This document shows, one piece after another, positions 20,541 through 31,025 of a stretch of 64,000 bases of DNA. Every line of letters begins with the position of its first letter. Positions within the stretch are counted from its first letter, which is position 1. The DNA is from Lithodes maja. Taxonomy: Eukaryota; Arthropoda; Malacostraca; Decapoda; Lithodidae. The notes beneath the pieces are model-generated. The model was not told the origin of the DNA, searched no databases, and saw nothing but the letters and a program-made list of their open reading frames with translations. The DNA lies in NCBI GenBank assembly GCA_037953745.1, contig JBAKBP010007430.1:36033-100032 (forward strand). Reading direction: 5' to 3'. The position numbers were made by a program, and so were the translations under genes.

Positions 20541-21776
20541 TTAATCCCTTATGGGATGGAAAAAGGGGGGGGGGGGCGGGATGAGAGTATCACAATATAC
20601 CCTCAAAGCCTCTCCGCCGGAAGCAGACTCCTCCGCCGGGAGGGACCTCTGGCGTGGCTGATATGAAGCTAAATGAAAGCTCATGTTGGTTTTTTCTTTT
20701 TTCTATCATTAGGTAAAATGAAAGGCTATGTTAAAGCCATCGAATAGTTTTAGTTGTATTTAAGAAAATTCTTCTTTAATAGTTACAACTATGCAAGTTC
20801 TGCTTGAGTATGAATCTGGCCAGAAAATGTCAGTTTTATGCCAGATAATAAACTATGTATAGTGATCAGGGAGCCAGGAATGTCTTGTCAAATCACTATC
20901 AAATAGAATCTCGAGTTGAGGTTATCTTTTTCTTCTAGGGAGCAGATCTTCTTCAAAGTAACGCACTGCTCCCATCACTTTTATATTTTTATATATATTT
21001 TATATTGTATGCTAACAATGAAGACTTATTCTGTTATATGAATTCTTTACTTTACCTTATGGTTCTGAGGTTTATTATTACAAATGTCCCCCTCCAGTCT
21101 TGGGAATTCAGGCAGATCGTCAATGATGGAGGGGCCACTATTAAATTATAGGTTAGATTCCCGGAGGGAAGTAATGAAAACCTAATATTTAGTAGGGGCC
21201 CCGTAATCATTGACGATGTAGGGCCCTCCCATCCATCCCCTTCCTATTTGCTGAAATAGCTTGGTTGTTATCTTGATATAGCAGTAAAGGAGGAATGGCC
21301 GCATGGCGAGGAGCGGCTGGGTTGCCACAACGCAAGAAATCCACCGAAAGTGGAAAGTGTGTTATAACTTATAACATTGTTTAAGTTAAATTTTTCTTTT
21401 TCTTTTCTTATTTTTTACGAAGTTTTTTCGTAGTGGGTACCCGATCTATAGACGACTCCATAAGAGAAGTTGCGTTACACTTGTGAGGAATACTCTGTTC
21501 ATCCCCGCGGTGGTATATTCAAAACGGCTGACGCGGGTGTTGAATGGAGACTATTATATTAATAGGCAGATCGTCAATGATTACGGGGCCCCTACTAAAT
21601 ATTAGGTTTTCATTACTTCCCTCCGGGAATCAAACCTATAATTTATTGGGACCCCCCCTCGTGTTAAAGGAGGATCGTGTTGTAGGAATTCGTGTTATAG
21701 GAGGATAGACTGTATTAGGAACAGTAGATGCTTATTGAGAATTTTGGTTATTTTCAGACTCCCAGGCGCGTGTATA
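20541..21776. other. Unassigned segment holding a perfect 59 bp inverted repeat and a MITE end
   Basis: A poly-G run lies near 20567-20576. The arms 21159-21217 and 21570-21628 are exact inverse complements of 59 bp, about 350 bp apart. 21643-21712 matches the right end of the TA element at 5362-6010 (CTCGTGTT repeats, GTTATAGGAGGATAGACTG then TA) without a visible left end. No gene is recognisable. Confidence 0.5.
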
Positions 21777-22179
21777 TACAGTAAAACCCCGTGCTTTCAT
21801 TCTCCTCACTACCGTAATCCCGGCGCTTCCGTAATTAGTTTTGGTTCGTACTCAATTACTACATTTTTCGTTTTTTAGTGCGATAGAGTGAATAAAATCC
21901 AGTTTTCCGGGTCGTATTCTGTCATCTAAATCACTATTTGTGCATTTTATGACTCCCTAACCTTTAATATGCACACATATATATACTGTACTATATAACA
22001 TACAGCAGGTCAATAAAACCCATAATGCATCGTTAAATAGACAAAGCAATCCCGACTGGTAATTCACACACTCACTCGTTGTGTTATTGTTTGGCTGTGT
22101 TTTGGTTTTGTTTGGCTGTATGTCAGCAGACAACTACTGCCAACTTGAATACAAATATTTTCTTTGGCCTTTACTATTC

Positions 22180-25100
22180 TATCTATCTATCTATTGCCTG
22201 ACGCCGTGATCCCCGAAGGGGTGGCCACGAACGAACCGCCCCCATGCACCTCTGTCCCCAGTCAGTCGACGCCCCTCCCCCCAACCAGCACCGCCTTCAT
22301 TCATGTAGTTCCTCACTCCATCCTTCCACCTCATATTCGGTCTACCTCTCCCCCTCTGTCCCTCCACCTCGCTCTCGTACACCCTCTTAGTCATTCTCTC
22401 GCTTTCCATACGTTCCATATGGCCGAACCATCTCAAGTTGTTCCTTTTCACACTTTCCAGCACATCTACCTCCACACCACACCTCCTTCTTACTTCCTCA
22501 TTAGTCTGTCTATCCCTCCATGTAATTCCGCACGCACTCCTTAAGTAATTCATTTCCACTGCTCTCACTCTTGGTCTGAGTCTCTCAACCAACGTCCATG
22601 CTTCGCTTCCGTAAGTCAGTGTCGGGATTACCACACTGTCATGCAAGGACTTCTTCACTTCCATACTGACCACCCTATTTCTTGTTACTGCTTTTAGCGT
22701 TCCTACAACCCTCTTCCCCTGTTGTACCCTCTCCCGCACCTCTTCATCCATAGTCCCATCTTTACTCAACACACTGCCCAGATACTTAAAAGAGTTGACG
22801 ATCTCCATAGCCTGACCGTTCAGCTTCACCTCACACTCTGTGACTTCACCCCTTTCGAAGACCATAACCTTGCTCTTCCCCGTATTTACCTTCAAATTCC
22901 GTTTTTCGCACACTGTTCCAAACTCATTTACCAGACCCTGCAACTCCCATTCATTATCACTCATCAGAACTGTATCATCCGCAAACAGCAGTATAGGTAG
23001 CTTCCACTCAATTCCCTCCCTTTTCAGCGATACACCAACATCCACTGCTCTTGATAGTATTTCTTTCATAACTCCATCCATATATACAGTAAACAACCAC
23101 GGGGACATCACACACCCCTGTTTCAAACCAACATTCAGGTCAAAGAACTCGCTCTGCTCACTCTCCACACGTACTGCCGCCTTTGCACCCTCATACATGC
23201 TCTTCACTGCTTTCAGCAACTTGCCCTCTACTCCGTATATTCTAAGTACTTTCCACAAACCTTCTCTATCCACTCTGTCATAGGCCTTCTCCAAGTCCAT
23301 AAAGGCAACATACACCTTTTGTTTCTTCTCCAGATACTTCTCCACAACACAATTCAGGGTAAAAATCTGATCTACACATCCTCTTCCCTTCCTAAAGCCT
23401 CCCTGCTCGTCGCCTATCCATTTCTCCGTTCTCACTCTCACTCTCTCAATCACTACCCTACTGTATACCTTCCCTACTACGCTTAGAAGACATATTCCTC
23501 GGTGGTTACCACACACTCCTCTTTCCCCTTTGCCCTTATATAGGGGGACTATTATGCCAGTCTTCCAGTCATCGGGTGCACTCCCCTTCTCCCATGCTAG
23601 TTTGCACATTTTCCATACCCATTCTATCACTATCTCACCACCATACCTCAACATTTCCCCACACACTCCATCTGTTCCTGGTGCTTTCCCCAACTTCACT
23701 CTTTTCATGGCTTCCCACACTTCTGACCTCCTGATCCCCACCTCCTCCTCCACTACTTCTCTTCTTCTCCCTCCCATACCATATCCAGCTATGTTTGCTG
23801 GCTCTTCATTCCTTTCATTTAGCAACTCACTGAAGTACTCCCTCCATCTTTCGACTCTCTCTTGCTTCTTGGCTAGCATTCTCCCATTCTTATCTTTCAC
23901 ACCCTTACTGTTTCCCTTGCTACCTTCCCTAACTTTCTTGACTTCTTTCCAGAACAGTTTCTTACTCTCCCTCCATTTTACACTCAGATTCCTTCCAAAT
24001 TCCTCATCTACTCTTCTCTTACTTTCCTTCACTACTCTCTTCACCACCCTCTTACTCTCCACGTACCTCGCTCGTTTCTGTCTCTCGGAATCTTCATTCC
24101 CTCTACTACCCAACCACTCTCTATATGCTTTCTTCTTTTCTTCCACAGCTATTCTTACCTCTTCTGTCCACCATGCTGTACCTTTCACTCCCCTCCCTCT
24201 TCTCCTCACTCCACACACCTCCTCACATGCTGCACAGATCTCATCCTTAAACACATTGCTCATCTCCTCCACTTCCTCCATAACTTCCAGGTCGAACCCA
24301 CCTAGTCGTCTTTCCACTGCTCTCCTGTACTCCTCCCTGACTTCCTCCTCCTGCAACCTCTCCACCCTCCTCACCATTCCACCCTCCTCTTGCCTCCCTC
24401 CCGCTCTCCTCACCCACTTCTTTTGTAACCTAACCTTAGCTACCACTACATAATGATCAGACAGACCCCCTCCAATACCCCTATACACCCTAGCATCCAT
24501 CACAGATTTCTTCATTCGTTCATCCACACATACATAATCAATCAATGACTTTCGTTCCACCACTGTCTTATCCTTCATCGTCAACATCCGTTTCCACGTG
24601 TACCTGTGGATCATTCTGTGTCGGAAGAAGGTGTTGGCTATCCACAGCCTCCTCCCCACACATACGTCCACAAGTGCACTACCATTCCCATTCACCTCTG
24701 ATGGTACCCCCCACCCTCCCACCACTCCCTCAACTTTCCTATCACCCACCTTACCATTCATATCCCCAATCAGAAATATTCTTTCGTTCTTGTCAAACTT
24801 CTCCAGGCACGCCTCCACATTCATCCAGAACTCCTCTTTCTTTCTTTCAAGTATATCCTCTGTCGGGGCATACACGCATACAATCACCCACGTTTGTATT
24901 CCTACTTTCATTCTCACCCACACAATCCTTGAACCCACAGACCCATACTCTCTTACACATTCCTTCCATTTGCTACTTACAAACAAACATGCACCTTCTC
25001 TTGCTGTTCCTTCACTCACTCCAGCACACACACCCATTCCACACTCCCACTCTCTCACATCTGAACCTTTCCATTTGGTCTCTGTCATTCCACATACATC

Positions 25101-25388
25101 CAGCCTGGCATTCACTAACACTTCCAGAACCTCTCTCTCATTTGTGCCATCATTCATGCCACTAACATTCCATGTAGCCATTCTCAGAATGTCCGAAGGC
25201 ATGTCCTTAGTCGGTCGTGGTTCGTCAACGTTGGTTCCGTCCGCATCCGAGGCTGTTCGTTCGTTTTTTTTTGCTTAGATATTTTTTCCGGGTGGGGGTC
25301 GCAAGCCCACCGACCCAACCTCTTTAGTCGCCTCTTACGACACGCAGAAGGCACGTGGGGCATATTCTATTCCCTAACCCCCAGGGGG
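22180..25388 (-). mobile_element. RTE-like non-LTR retrotransposon, apparently full length
   Basis: Read on the - strand: a short 5' region from about 25388 containing TGTCGTAAGAGGCGACTAAA, a motif seen in RTE-type 5' ends; one ORF of 1003 codons; and a 3' tail of ATAG units (plus-strand TCTATCTATCTATCTA at about 22181-22196). Very short 3' UTRs and microsatellite tails are typical of RTE. No clear target duplication was found by eye. The same family occurs truncated at 31.4, 33.1 and 35.4 kb. Confidence 0.8.
22191..25202 (-). CDS. RTE-like endonuclease/reverse transcriptase, 1003 aa, uninterrupted
   Basis: An APE-type endonuclease fills roughly residues 1-240: MATWNVSGMND, TETKWKG (Glu), LIGDMNGKVGD and SDHYVVVAKV (His). 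RT follows: LGKAPGTDGVCGEML, LLSVVGKVYSRVVIERV, GGFRKGRGCVDQIF, VAFMDLEKAYDRVD, GLKQGCVMSPWLF and the catalytic LFADDTVLM. The C-terminal domain has RSACGITWRDRQTNEEV and NLRWFGHMERM. The stop codon TAG coincides with the first unit of the ATAG tail. Length and domain order fit the RTE clade. No stop or frameshift is visible, so it may be recently active. Clade placement rests on motif recall, not on a tree. Confidence 0.85.
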   Translation of the reverse strand: MPSDILRMATWNVSGMNDGTNEREVLEVLVNARLDVCGMTETKWKGSDVREWECGMGVCAGVSEGTAREGACLFVSSKWKECVREYGSVGSRIVWVRMKVGIQTWVIVCVYAPTEDILERKKEEFWMNVEACLEKFDKNERIFLIGDMNGKVGDRKVEGVVGGWGVPSEVNGNGSALVDVCVGRRLWIANTFFRHRMIHRYTWKRMLTMKDKTVVERKSLIDYVCVDERMKKSVMDARVYRGIGGGLSDHYVVVAKVRLQKKWVRRAGGRQEEGGMVRRVERLQEEEVREEYRRAVERRLGGFDLEVMEEVEEMSNVFKDEICAACEEVCGVRRRGRGVKGTAWWTEEVRIAVEEKKKAYREWLGSRGNEDSERQKRARYVESKRVVKRVVKESKRRVDEEFGRNLSVKWRESKKLFWKEVKKVREGSKGNSKGVKDKNGRMLAKKQERVERWREYFSELLNERNEEPANIAGYGMGGRRREVVEEEVGIRRSEVWEAMKRVKLGKAPGTDGVCGEMLRYGGEIVIEWVWKMCKLAWEKGSAPDDWKTGIIVPLYKGKGERGVCGNHRGICLLSVVGKVYSRVVIERVRVRTEKWIGDEQGGFRKGRGCVDQIFTLNCVVEKYLEKKQKVYVAFMDLEKAYDRVDREGLWKVLRIYGVEGKLLKAVKSMYEGAKAAVRVESEQSEFFDLNVGLKQGCVMSPWLFTVYMDGVMKEILSRAVDVGVSLKREGIEWKLPILLFADDTVLMSDNEWELQGLVNEFGTVCEKRNLKVNTGKSKVMVFERGEVTECEVKLNGQAMEIVNSFKYLGSVLSKDGTMDEEVRERVQQGKRVVGTLKAVTRNRVVSMEVKKSLHDSVVIPTLTYGSEAWTLVERLRPRVRAVEMNYLRSACGITWRDRQTNEEVRRRCGVEVDVLESVKRNNLRWFGHMERMESERMTKRVYESEVEGQRGRGRPNMRWKDGVRNYMNEGGAGWGEGRRLTGDRGAWGRFVRGHPFGDHGVRQ

Positions 25389-25997
25389 GGGGTTATATTA
25401 TTATGATAATTTCCTCATAAACATATTTATTTATGTAATATAACATGGTTAAGTTATATTTTTAACTGTAGATATTATTTCATAATTGAATGCCATAGCG
25501 GATGACTCAGGTTTGTGTATGTGTGTGTCATGATCCCTGATTTCTTAAATTCTTATAGCATCATTAATTTGTAATTGAGAAAGATTTAATCAGTTAGCCT
25601 AGCCTAACTTACTATGTATCTCTTATTACGTAATCGTAATCTTAGCGGTAAAAATACTTCAATCGGTTATACTGTCATTTCGTCTACAGTGTATTTCACC
25701 GACGGTGATCGATAGTACCAGTACAATAAAACAAAACAATGAATGTGAGGTTCACCAAACGGTTTGTTCCAAGTGTATTATGGTAAGTACAGTAGGCTAC
25801 TGACAATGCCATTTGTTACCGGTACTGTACTAAGGCATCTAGGGTCTTGTATAGGGGGTAGAGACCGATTAATATGAATGGTGCATGAATTCGTCAACAG
25901 CAAAAGACCGCGGCGCCGTCTTGGAAGCATCCATGGCGCCCGCTTTTGGTGGTCTTTTCGGATGTATACGGACTCTTGTCTTTCGTAATTTATAATA

Positions 25998-26933
25998 CAG
26001 TGGGCCCCACAAGGGTGCGGTTACCTAAGTCCGAGACATGCGCGCAACCTTGTAAAACGCACCCTTGGAGCTTAAGAACCTATGGGAAATTCACTATGTA
26101 GTCCGGGGACTCTTCAAACTTACCCTTTTTTCGCCCAATAACCCCTGAAAAACATGAACTAAGGAAAGAATACCTGCACAGTATAGAAATGTGATTAGAT
26201 ATTAGATAGAATAGCTTTATCATAGACGGATTCGACTATCGACTGACTTTAGACTGATTCGAGTATCGACTGATATATCGACGGATTAATTGTTTATTTA
26301 TATTACTCTAATATACCAACCAAAAGTGGATTAAATGATGAACAATAAGACATACAATAATAAGAAAATACACCGAAAACGAGAGCAAAAATAATTAGCC
26401 TAAAGACTTTAGGTTTTGAGTGAATCCGGATTCACCGACGATCGGAGCGTCACTTTCGACCTCCATTTTTAATGTTGTCAAAACAAGGCAGAAGCTCTAA
26501 GTCCACCCACCTTTTACTTGCTTATTTGTGCCTGAACCTTGTATCTCTTGCGTTTATTATGGCCTCTAATGTATTCAGTGATAGATATTTGCAATATACT
26601 CTAATATGTAAGGTTATGTGTAAAGGAAACACTTAAAAGTACATAGGATAGAGACCACGGATACTGTACGTGTATGTACGGTACCGTAATGTACGGTAAT
26701 GCGGTATCTACGGTTTTTGCTATCGACGGCAGTCTTAAGAACGTAACCCCCGTTGATAACGAGGGACTACTTACAGGTATTCTTTCCTTAGTTCATGTTT
26801 TTCAGGGGTTATTGGGCGAAAAAAACGCACGCTTTGCTTTTTTCGCACCCTTGGATTATACGCAGCACACGGACATCTGCCGCACGGTTGAAGAATCGCA
26901 CCCTTTTAGTGCGCACCCTTGCGGGGCCGACTG
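25998..26933. mobile_element. TA-flanked element with long inverted arms, nested in the larger shell
   Basis: Ends CAGTGGGCCCCACAAGGGTG and CAGTCGGCCCCGCAAGGGTG (inverse), flanked by TA at 25996-25997 and 26934-26935; 936 bp. Inside, 26130-26176 and 26774-26820 are exact inverse complements of 47 bp. No transposase. Short repeats of ATCGACTGA type lie near 26225-26285. Confidence 0.82.
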
Positions 26934-27330
26934 TATGTCTCTTTCATATAATATGTCTGAAAGACCGAGGACAATCTGTATACTCTAGCTTCCGTAATTT
27001 TGCACTTTCGTACTGGCAGTTCCCCCCAATTAGTCCGAAAGCGCGGGGATTTACTGTATATATAAATAAAAAAATAAAAAATGCCAAATGAGCAAATCCT
27101 AAGGGATCACTGCACAATCAACAATAAACTCGCTGTCTTTACTTTCCCAGCAATAGTTAAAATATACATACATTTTATACAATGATGATGAATTGTAAGC
27201 TAATGACAGTTCTTATTCCAGGTTCACAACTGAAGTCACTCATCAGGAAGAAGCAACATAGTTTATTAATTAATTGATCACATCTTTGTATGGGATCTTG
27301 GGCTTTGAATAGTTTTTAAATCTTAGAACA

Positions 27331-28845
27331 TTGTTGTTAGCTATCATACATGCATTTGTAAATAGACAATTAATGTCCAGTAGAGTTATGATGGAGAAAC
27401 TGGAGTACGGTTCAATTGTAAAGTTGAAGAGTGAAGAGACGACGCAATGTGGAGAGGATGGAATGGACTTTGAAGGAACCAATGAAATTACATGTGAAAA
27501 GGAAGAAAACTTTGAAGGAACTGAGGAAGTGTTAGACAGTGGAAAACAGAAGATTGATAAAATTGAAACCATATACTGTGTAGATGGAATTATGGAAAAT
27601 AATTCAAGTGAGAGCTCTGATGACAATTATGAAAAAGAAGTCCACGGCACAGGAACCCTAAAGCAAAAAGACGACAAGGGCCATCAGTGTCAGGTCTGTG
27701 GTAAAAAGTTTAATCAAACGAAGGATCTCGCTCGTCACTTTGTAGTTCATTCGAGAGCGGAGTTTGAGTGTGAATGGTGTGGTAAAAAGTATGGTAGGAA
27801 ATCCCATCTTACAGAGCATTTATCAACCCATTCAGGGGTGAAGGAATTCAAGTGTGATCTTTGTGATAAATGTTTCCCTGTAAAGAGTTACCTCACCAGA
27901 CATTTACTAGTACATTCAGAAGTAAAACCATACAAGTGTGAGCATTGTGATAAAGGATTCACACAGAAGGGTAACCTCAATACACATTTATTATTACATT
28001 CTGAAATAAAACAATTCAAGTGTGAGCATTGTGATAAAAGTTTCTCACGGAAGGGTACCCTCAACTCACATTTACTAGTACATTCAGGAATGAAACCATT
28101 CAAGTGTGAGCATTGTGATAAATGTTTCTCACTGAAGAGTAACCTCACCATTCATTTACTAGTACATTCAAAAGTGAAACCATTTAAGTGTGAACATTGT
28201 GATAAAGGTTTCCCACGGAAGGGTGACCTCACCAGCCATTTACTAGTACATTCAGGAGTAAAACCATTCAAGTGTGAGCATTGTGATAAAGGTTTCACAG
28301 TAAAGAGGTCCCTTGCCAGACATTTAGTAGAACATTTAGGAGTAAAACCATACAATTGTGAATATTGTGATAAGGGGTTTTCTGAGAAGGGTACCCTCAC
28401 AAGACATTTACTAGTACATTCAGGAGTAAAACCATTCACATGTGAGCATTGTGATAAACGTTTCTTACTGAAAGGTGACCACACCAAACATTTACTTGTA
28501 CATTCAGGAGTAAAACCATTCAAATGTGATCGTTGTGATAAATGTTTCTCACAGAAGGGTTCTCTCACCACACATTTACTAGTACATTCAGGAGTAAAAC
28601 CATTCAAGTGTGATCATTGTGATAAATATTTTTCACGGAAAAGTAACCTAACCAAACATGTACTAGAACATTCAGGAGTAAAACCATTCAAGTGCGAGCA
28701 TTGTGATAAATGTTTCTCACAGAAAGCTAACCTTACTGCACATTTACTAATACATTCAGGAGTAAAACCATTCAAGTGTGAGCATTGTGATAAATATTTT
28801 TCACGAAAAACTAATCTAAGCAAACATTTACTAATACATTCGTGA
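27331..28845 (+). CDS. C2H2 zinc-finger protein, 14 fingers
   Basis: A 504-codon open frame. An acidic N-terminus of about 115 residues has no KRAB, BTB or ZAD domain that I can see. Then 14 tandem C2H2 fingers of 28 residues follow, typified by FKCEHCDKxFSxKxxLxxHL and joined by SGVKPF-type linkers rather than the usual TGEKPY. Specificity residues (-1,2,3,6) differ between fingers, e.g. QKDR, RSHE, VSYR, QGNT, RGTS, LSNI, RGDS, VRSR, EGTR, LGDK, QGST, RSNK, QANA, RTNK. Likely a sequence-specific nuclear DNA-binding protein. The start may be the later Met (27388 or 27391); a GTCCAG acceptor-like site lies just before it, so this may be the last exon. The only non-transposon gene seen here. 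Confidence 0.8.
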   Translation: MLLAIIHAFVNRQLMSSRVMMEKLEYGSIVKLKSEETTQCGEDGMDFEGTNEITCEKEENFEGTEEVLDSGKQKIDKIETIYCVDGIMENNSSESSDDNYEKEVHGTGTLKQKDDKGHQCQVCGKKFNQTKDLARHFVVHSRAEFECEWCGKKYGRKSHLTEHLSTHSGVKEFKCDLCDKCFPVKSYLTRHLLVHSEVKPYKCEHCDKGFTQKGNLNTHLLLHSEIKQFKCEHCDKSFSRKGTLNSHLLVHSGMKPFKCEHCDKCFSLKSNLTIHLLVHSKVKPFKCEHCDKGFPRKGDLTSHLLVHSGVKPFKCEHCDKGFTVKRSLARHLVEHLGVKPYNCEYCDKGFSEKGTLTRHLLVHSGVKPFTCEHCDKRFLLKGDHTKHLLVHSGVKPFKCDRCDKCFSQKGSLTTHLLVHSGVKPFKCDHCDKYFSRKSNLTKHVLEHSGVKPFKCEHCDKCFSQKANLTAHLLIHSGVKPFKCEHCDKYFSRKTNLSKHLLIHS

Positions 28846-29000
28846 GTAAAATATATAAGTGTGTTCAGTCATAAAGGTTTCTCACAGATGGTGATAACCT
28901 TGACAATTACATTCAGAAATAAAGCCAATTAAGTGTCCTACTCTTTGTGAACAATGCTTGTCACTGAAGCATTAACTGGCAAGCCACATCACAAATACTG
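28846..29000 (+). pseudogene. Decayed zinc-finger repeats after the stop codon
   Basis: Downstream of the stop, the DNA still resembles the 84 bp finger unit (GTAAAATATATAAGTGTG, CATAAAGGTTTCTCACAG, TACATTCAGAAATAAA) but with frameshifts and stops. The array was once longer; the present protein ends early. Confidence 0.55.
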
Positions 29001-29029
29001 TAGGCTATAACACCATGTTAGTTCTTATT

Positions 29030-29115
29030 CTCTATTTATTGCCAGATGCCTTGATCCTCGAGGGAGTCATCACAAATTAATCGTCTCCATGCTCAGAAGG
29101 TAGTCCTTTCTTCAA
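29030..29115 (-). pseudogene. 3' end relic of an RTE element
   Basis: TCTATTTATTGCCAGATGCCTTGATCC matches the reverse of the RTE 3' end at 22.18-22.27 kb, with divergence. It is short and 5'-truncated. Confidence 0.55.
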
Positions 29116-29295
29116 CCCATGTCCATATATTTAGGGACTTATAAAATTGGTTATTCTGATCTGCTCGTGTCCGTTTACCAACAAATTTAGTTCAGTTTAG
29201 TTCATGCAGAGCTGCCTGTGTCAAGTGCCTCCCCCAGAGTTGAAAGAGTGAGTTTTTATTTTGTTTGTGGCATTTTTTATTTATTTTTTATTTAA

Positions 29296-29935
29296 CCCGG
29301 TAAGCGCTAAATAGACCTAGGGGCTAGGGTAGTTATTTGTGTATTTCTAGCCTTGGATTCTGACAGAATTCGTTATATTTACAATATAGACCATTATTTG
29401 TTTTCGGTATGCTTTTATTTTACATATATGATGTATATATGAACCTTCAAGAGTGCTAAAATAAGTGGGAAAAGCATTTGGGTGGTGAAAAACGAAGATA
29501 TTGGCCACCCGGTCGTAATGTCAGGCGAGAGAGAGCTACAGGCAACCCTCCTCTCTCGCTGTCTGTGAGGTAACTGAGACGAGCGGGGCGGTGTGGGCTG
29601 GTGTCTGGGTGTTACATATCGATCTTTTCTGCAACCCACTTGTGCTACATTATCGCGGGAGAGAAAAATAACCGATAAATGATGATAATAAGAGGGAAAA
29701 TAGGTGATAATTGAGGAGGGGAGGGAGGGGGGAATAAGGTGGGGAAGGAGGGGAGGGGGGTGGGTGAGATTTACATGGATGAGTACTGGAGGGGAATTAT
29801 CTCACCTAGAGACAATTTTTTTTTTTTTGATAGGCCCTTTTTTTTTTTGGAAAGCTTTTTTTATGGTCTTGCTTCCGTGAGGCCTATCGCGTTCCCTATA
29901 GGAAGCCTTCCGTGAGGCCTATCGCGCTTGCCGGG
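29296..29935. mobile_element. TTAA-flanked non-autonomous element (CCCGGTAAGCGC ends)
   Basis: TTAA at 29292-29295 and 29936-29939. Ends CCCGGTAAGCGC and, inverted, CCCGGCAAGCGC (11 of 12). TTAA duplication with CCC ends points to the piggyBac superfamily. 640 bp, no transposase. The right part holds two copies of TTCCGTGAGGCCTATCGCG and several poly-T runs. Confidence 0.7.
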
Positions 29936-30000
29936 TTAAGAAGGGAGGGTTGCAAGCCACACCATTCAACCCCTTTTATTTACCTTCTCTGACACTTAGT

Positions 30001-30088
30001 AGAATGCAGAGGAATTATTTTACCCCATTCCATTGGGGAAGTGTAGAATGCAGAGGAATTATTTTACCCCATTCCATTGGGGAAGTGT
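30001..30088 (+). repeat. Perfect 44 bp tandem duplication
   Basis: The unit AGAATGCAGAGGAATT...GGGGAAGTGT occurs at 30001-30044 and 30045-30088 with no difference I can see. Confidence 0.9.
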
Positions 30089-30123
30089 TCTTGGCAGTAG
30101 TATTGGTTGTAGAATGTAGATTA

Positions 30124-31025
30124 GGGTAAGACGGGGTAATTTCGCCGAAAATCACGGTTTTTGACGAATAGAAACTGCCACAAATGGAATTTTTATTTGT
30201 TTTATTTTTATCTATACATTCAGCCTTTCTGCTATAGATGCCCAAAAAACAAAACAAAATATGGAATGTTTTGGTCATGCTGCCGATTTAAAAAAAAAAG
30301 TTACTCTCGCGGCGAAATTACCCCGCCGGGCAGGGTAATTTCGCCGCGAGCTATTTTACGCATCATATTGCTAGTAAACTAGATAACATTGTATGATTAA
30401 TGGCCAGACAAAACACTAGCGCGCAGGTAAAACCAATGAAAACATGCAGAAACCCAAACTGCAACAAAACATGCCAATAGAAAAACGTCGCACGCACACA
30501 CACACACAACTGAAAGGGGCGGGCAGAGATGCAGGTGTGTCACACGTGTAGGCCTAGGCGCCGCTGTGTCTAGTGTGGGTGTGGAGTTGTGGACATGTAG
30601 TGCAGGTGTGGACGTGTCTAGTGCGGTTGTGGACGTATTTATTAGGCCTACGGGTGTGGACGTATTTAGTGCAGGTGTGGACGTGTCTCGTGTGGGTGCG
30701 GCGTTTAGGGTGCTAGTGCAAAGTACCAGGCAGCAGCTGACGGCTACTGACAACACTGTGTCACACGCACCACCACAGTGGATGCACCCACATACAAACA
30801 CACCCACAAACACCCCCACACACACCCGACCATACCATCCAACGCGCCGCTAGCCCCGGCGCCAGGCCCCGCGAAACTGCAACACAACCTAAGCCAACTT
30901 AGCTCTACAACCTAAGCCAAACTGCAGCCAAATCCATGCAATAGTTTCGGAGATATCGGCGTTTGAATGCAAATTATTAGCGTCGCGGCGAAATTACCCC
31001 GCAGCGAAATTACCCCGTCTTACCC
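30124..31025. mobile_element. TA-flanked composite foldback element
   Basis: Ends GGGTAAGACGGGGTAATTTC and its inverse, flanked by TA (30122-30123, 31026-31027). At 30306-30323/30333-30350 there is a perfect 18 bp hairpin made of the same end motif (CTCGCGGCGAAATTACCC), as if two shorter elements meet back to back. 30564-30705 is a minisatellite-like stretch of GTGGACGTGT units. No transposase. Confidence 0.7.

Larger units (their letters stand above)
21779..27056. mobile_element. TA-flanked DNA transposon shell containing two insertions
   Basis: Left end CAGTAAAACCCCGTGCTTTC after TA (21777-21778); right end pairs as CAGTAAATCCCCGCGCTTTC followed by TA (27057-27058). 18 of 20 terminal bases match, and the subterminal CTTCCGTAATT motif recurs in both flanks. 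The 5.3 kb span includes a 3.2 kb RTE element and a 0.94 kb TA element; without them about 1.1 kb remains and carries no transposase. It is therefore a non-autonomous pogo/Tigger-like element that became a landing pad. Confidence 0.7.

Noticed and set aside
27888..28823. Minus-strand ORFs with a periodic Cys pattern
   Set aside because: They are the antisense of the tandem zinc-finger repeat.
27700..28845. Regular 84 bp repeats resembling a CRISPR-like array
   Set aside because: The units are coding zinc fingers without distinct spacers; this is a eukaryotic locus.
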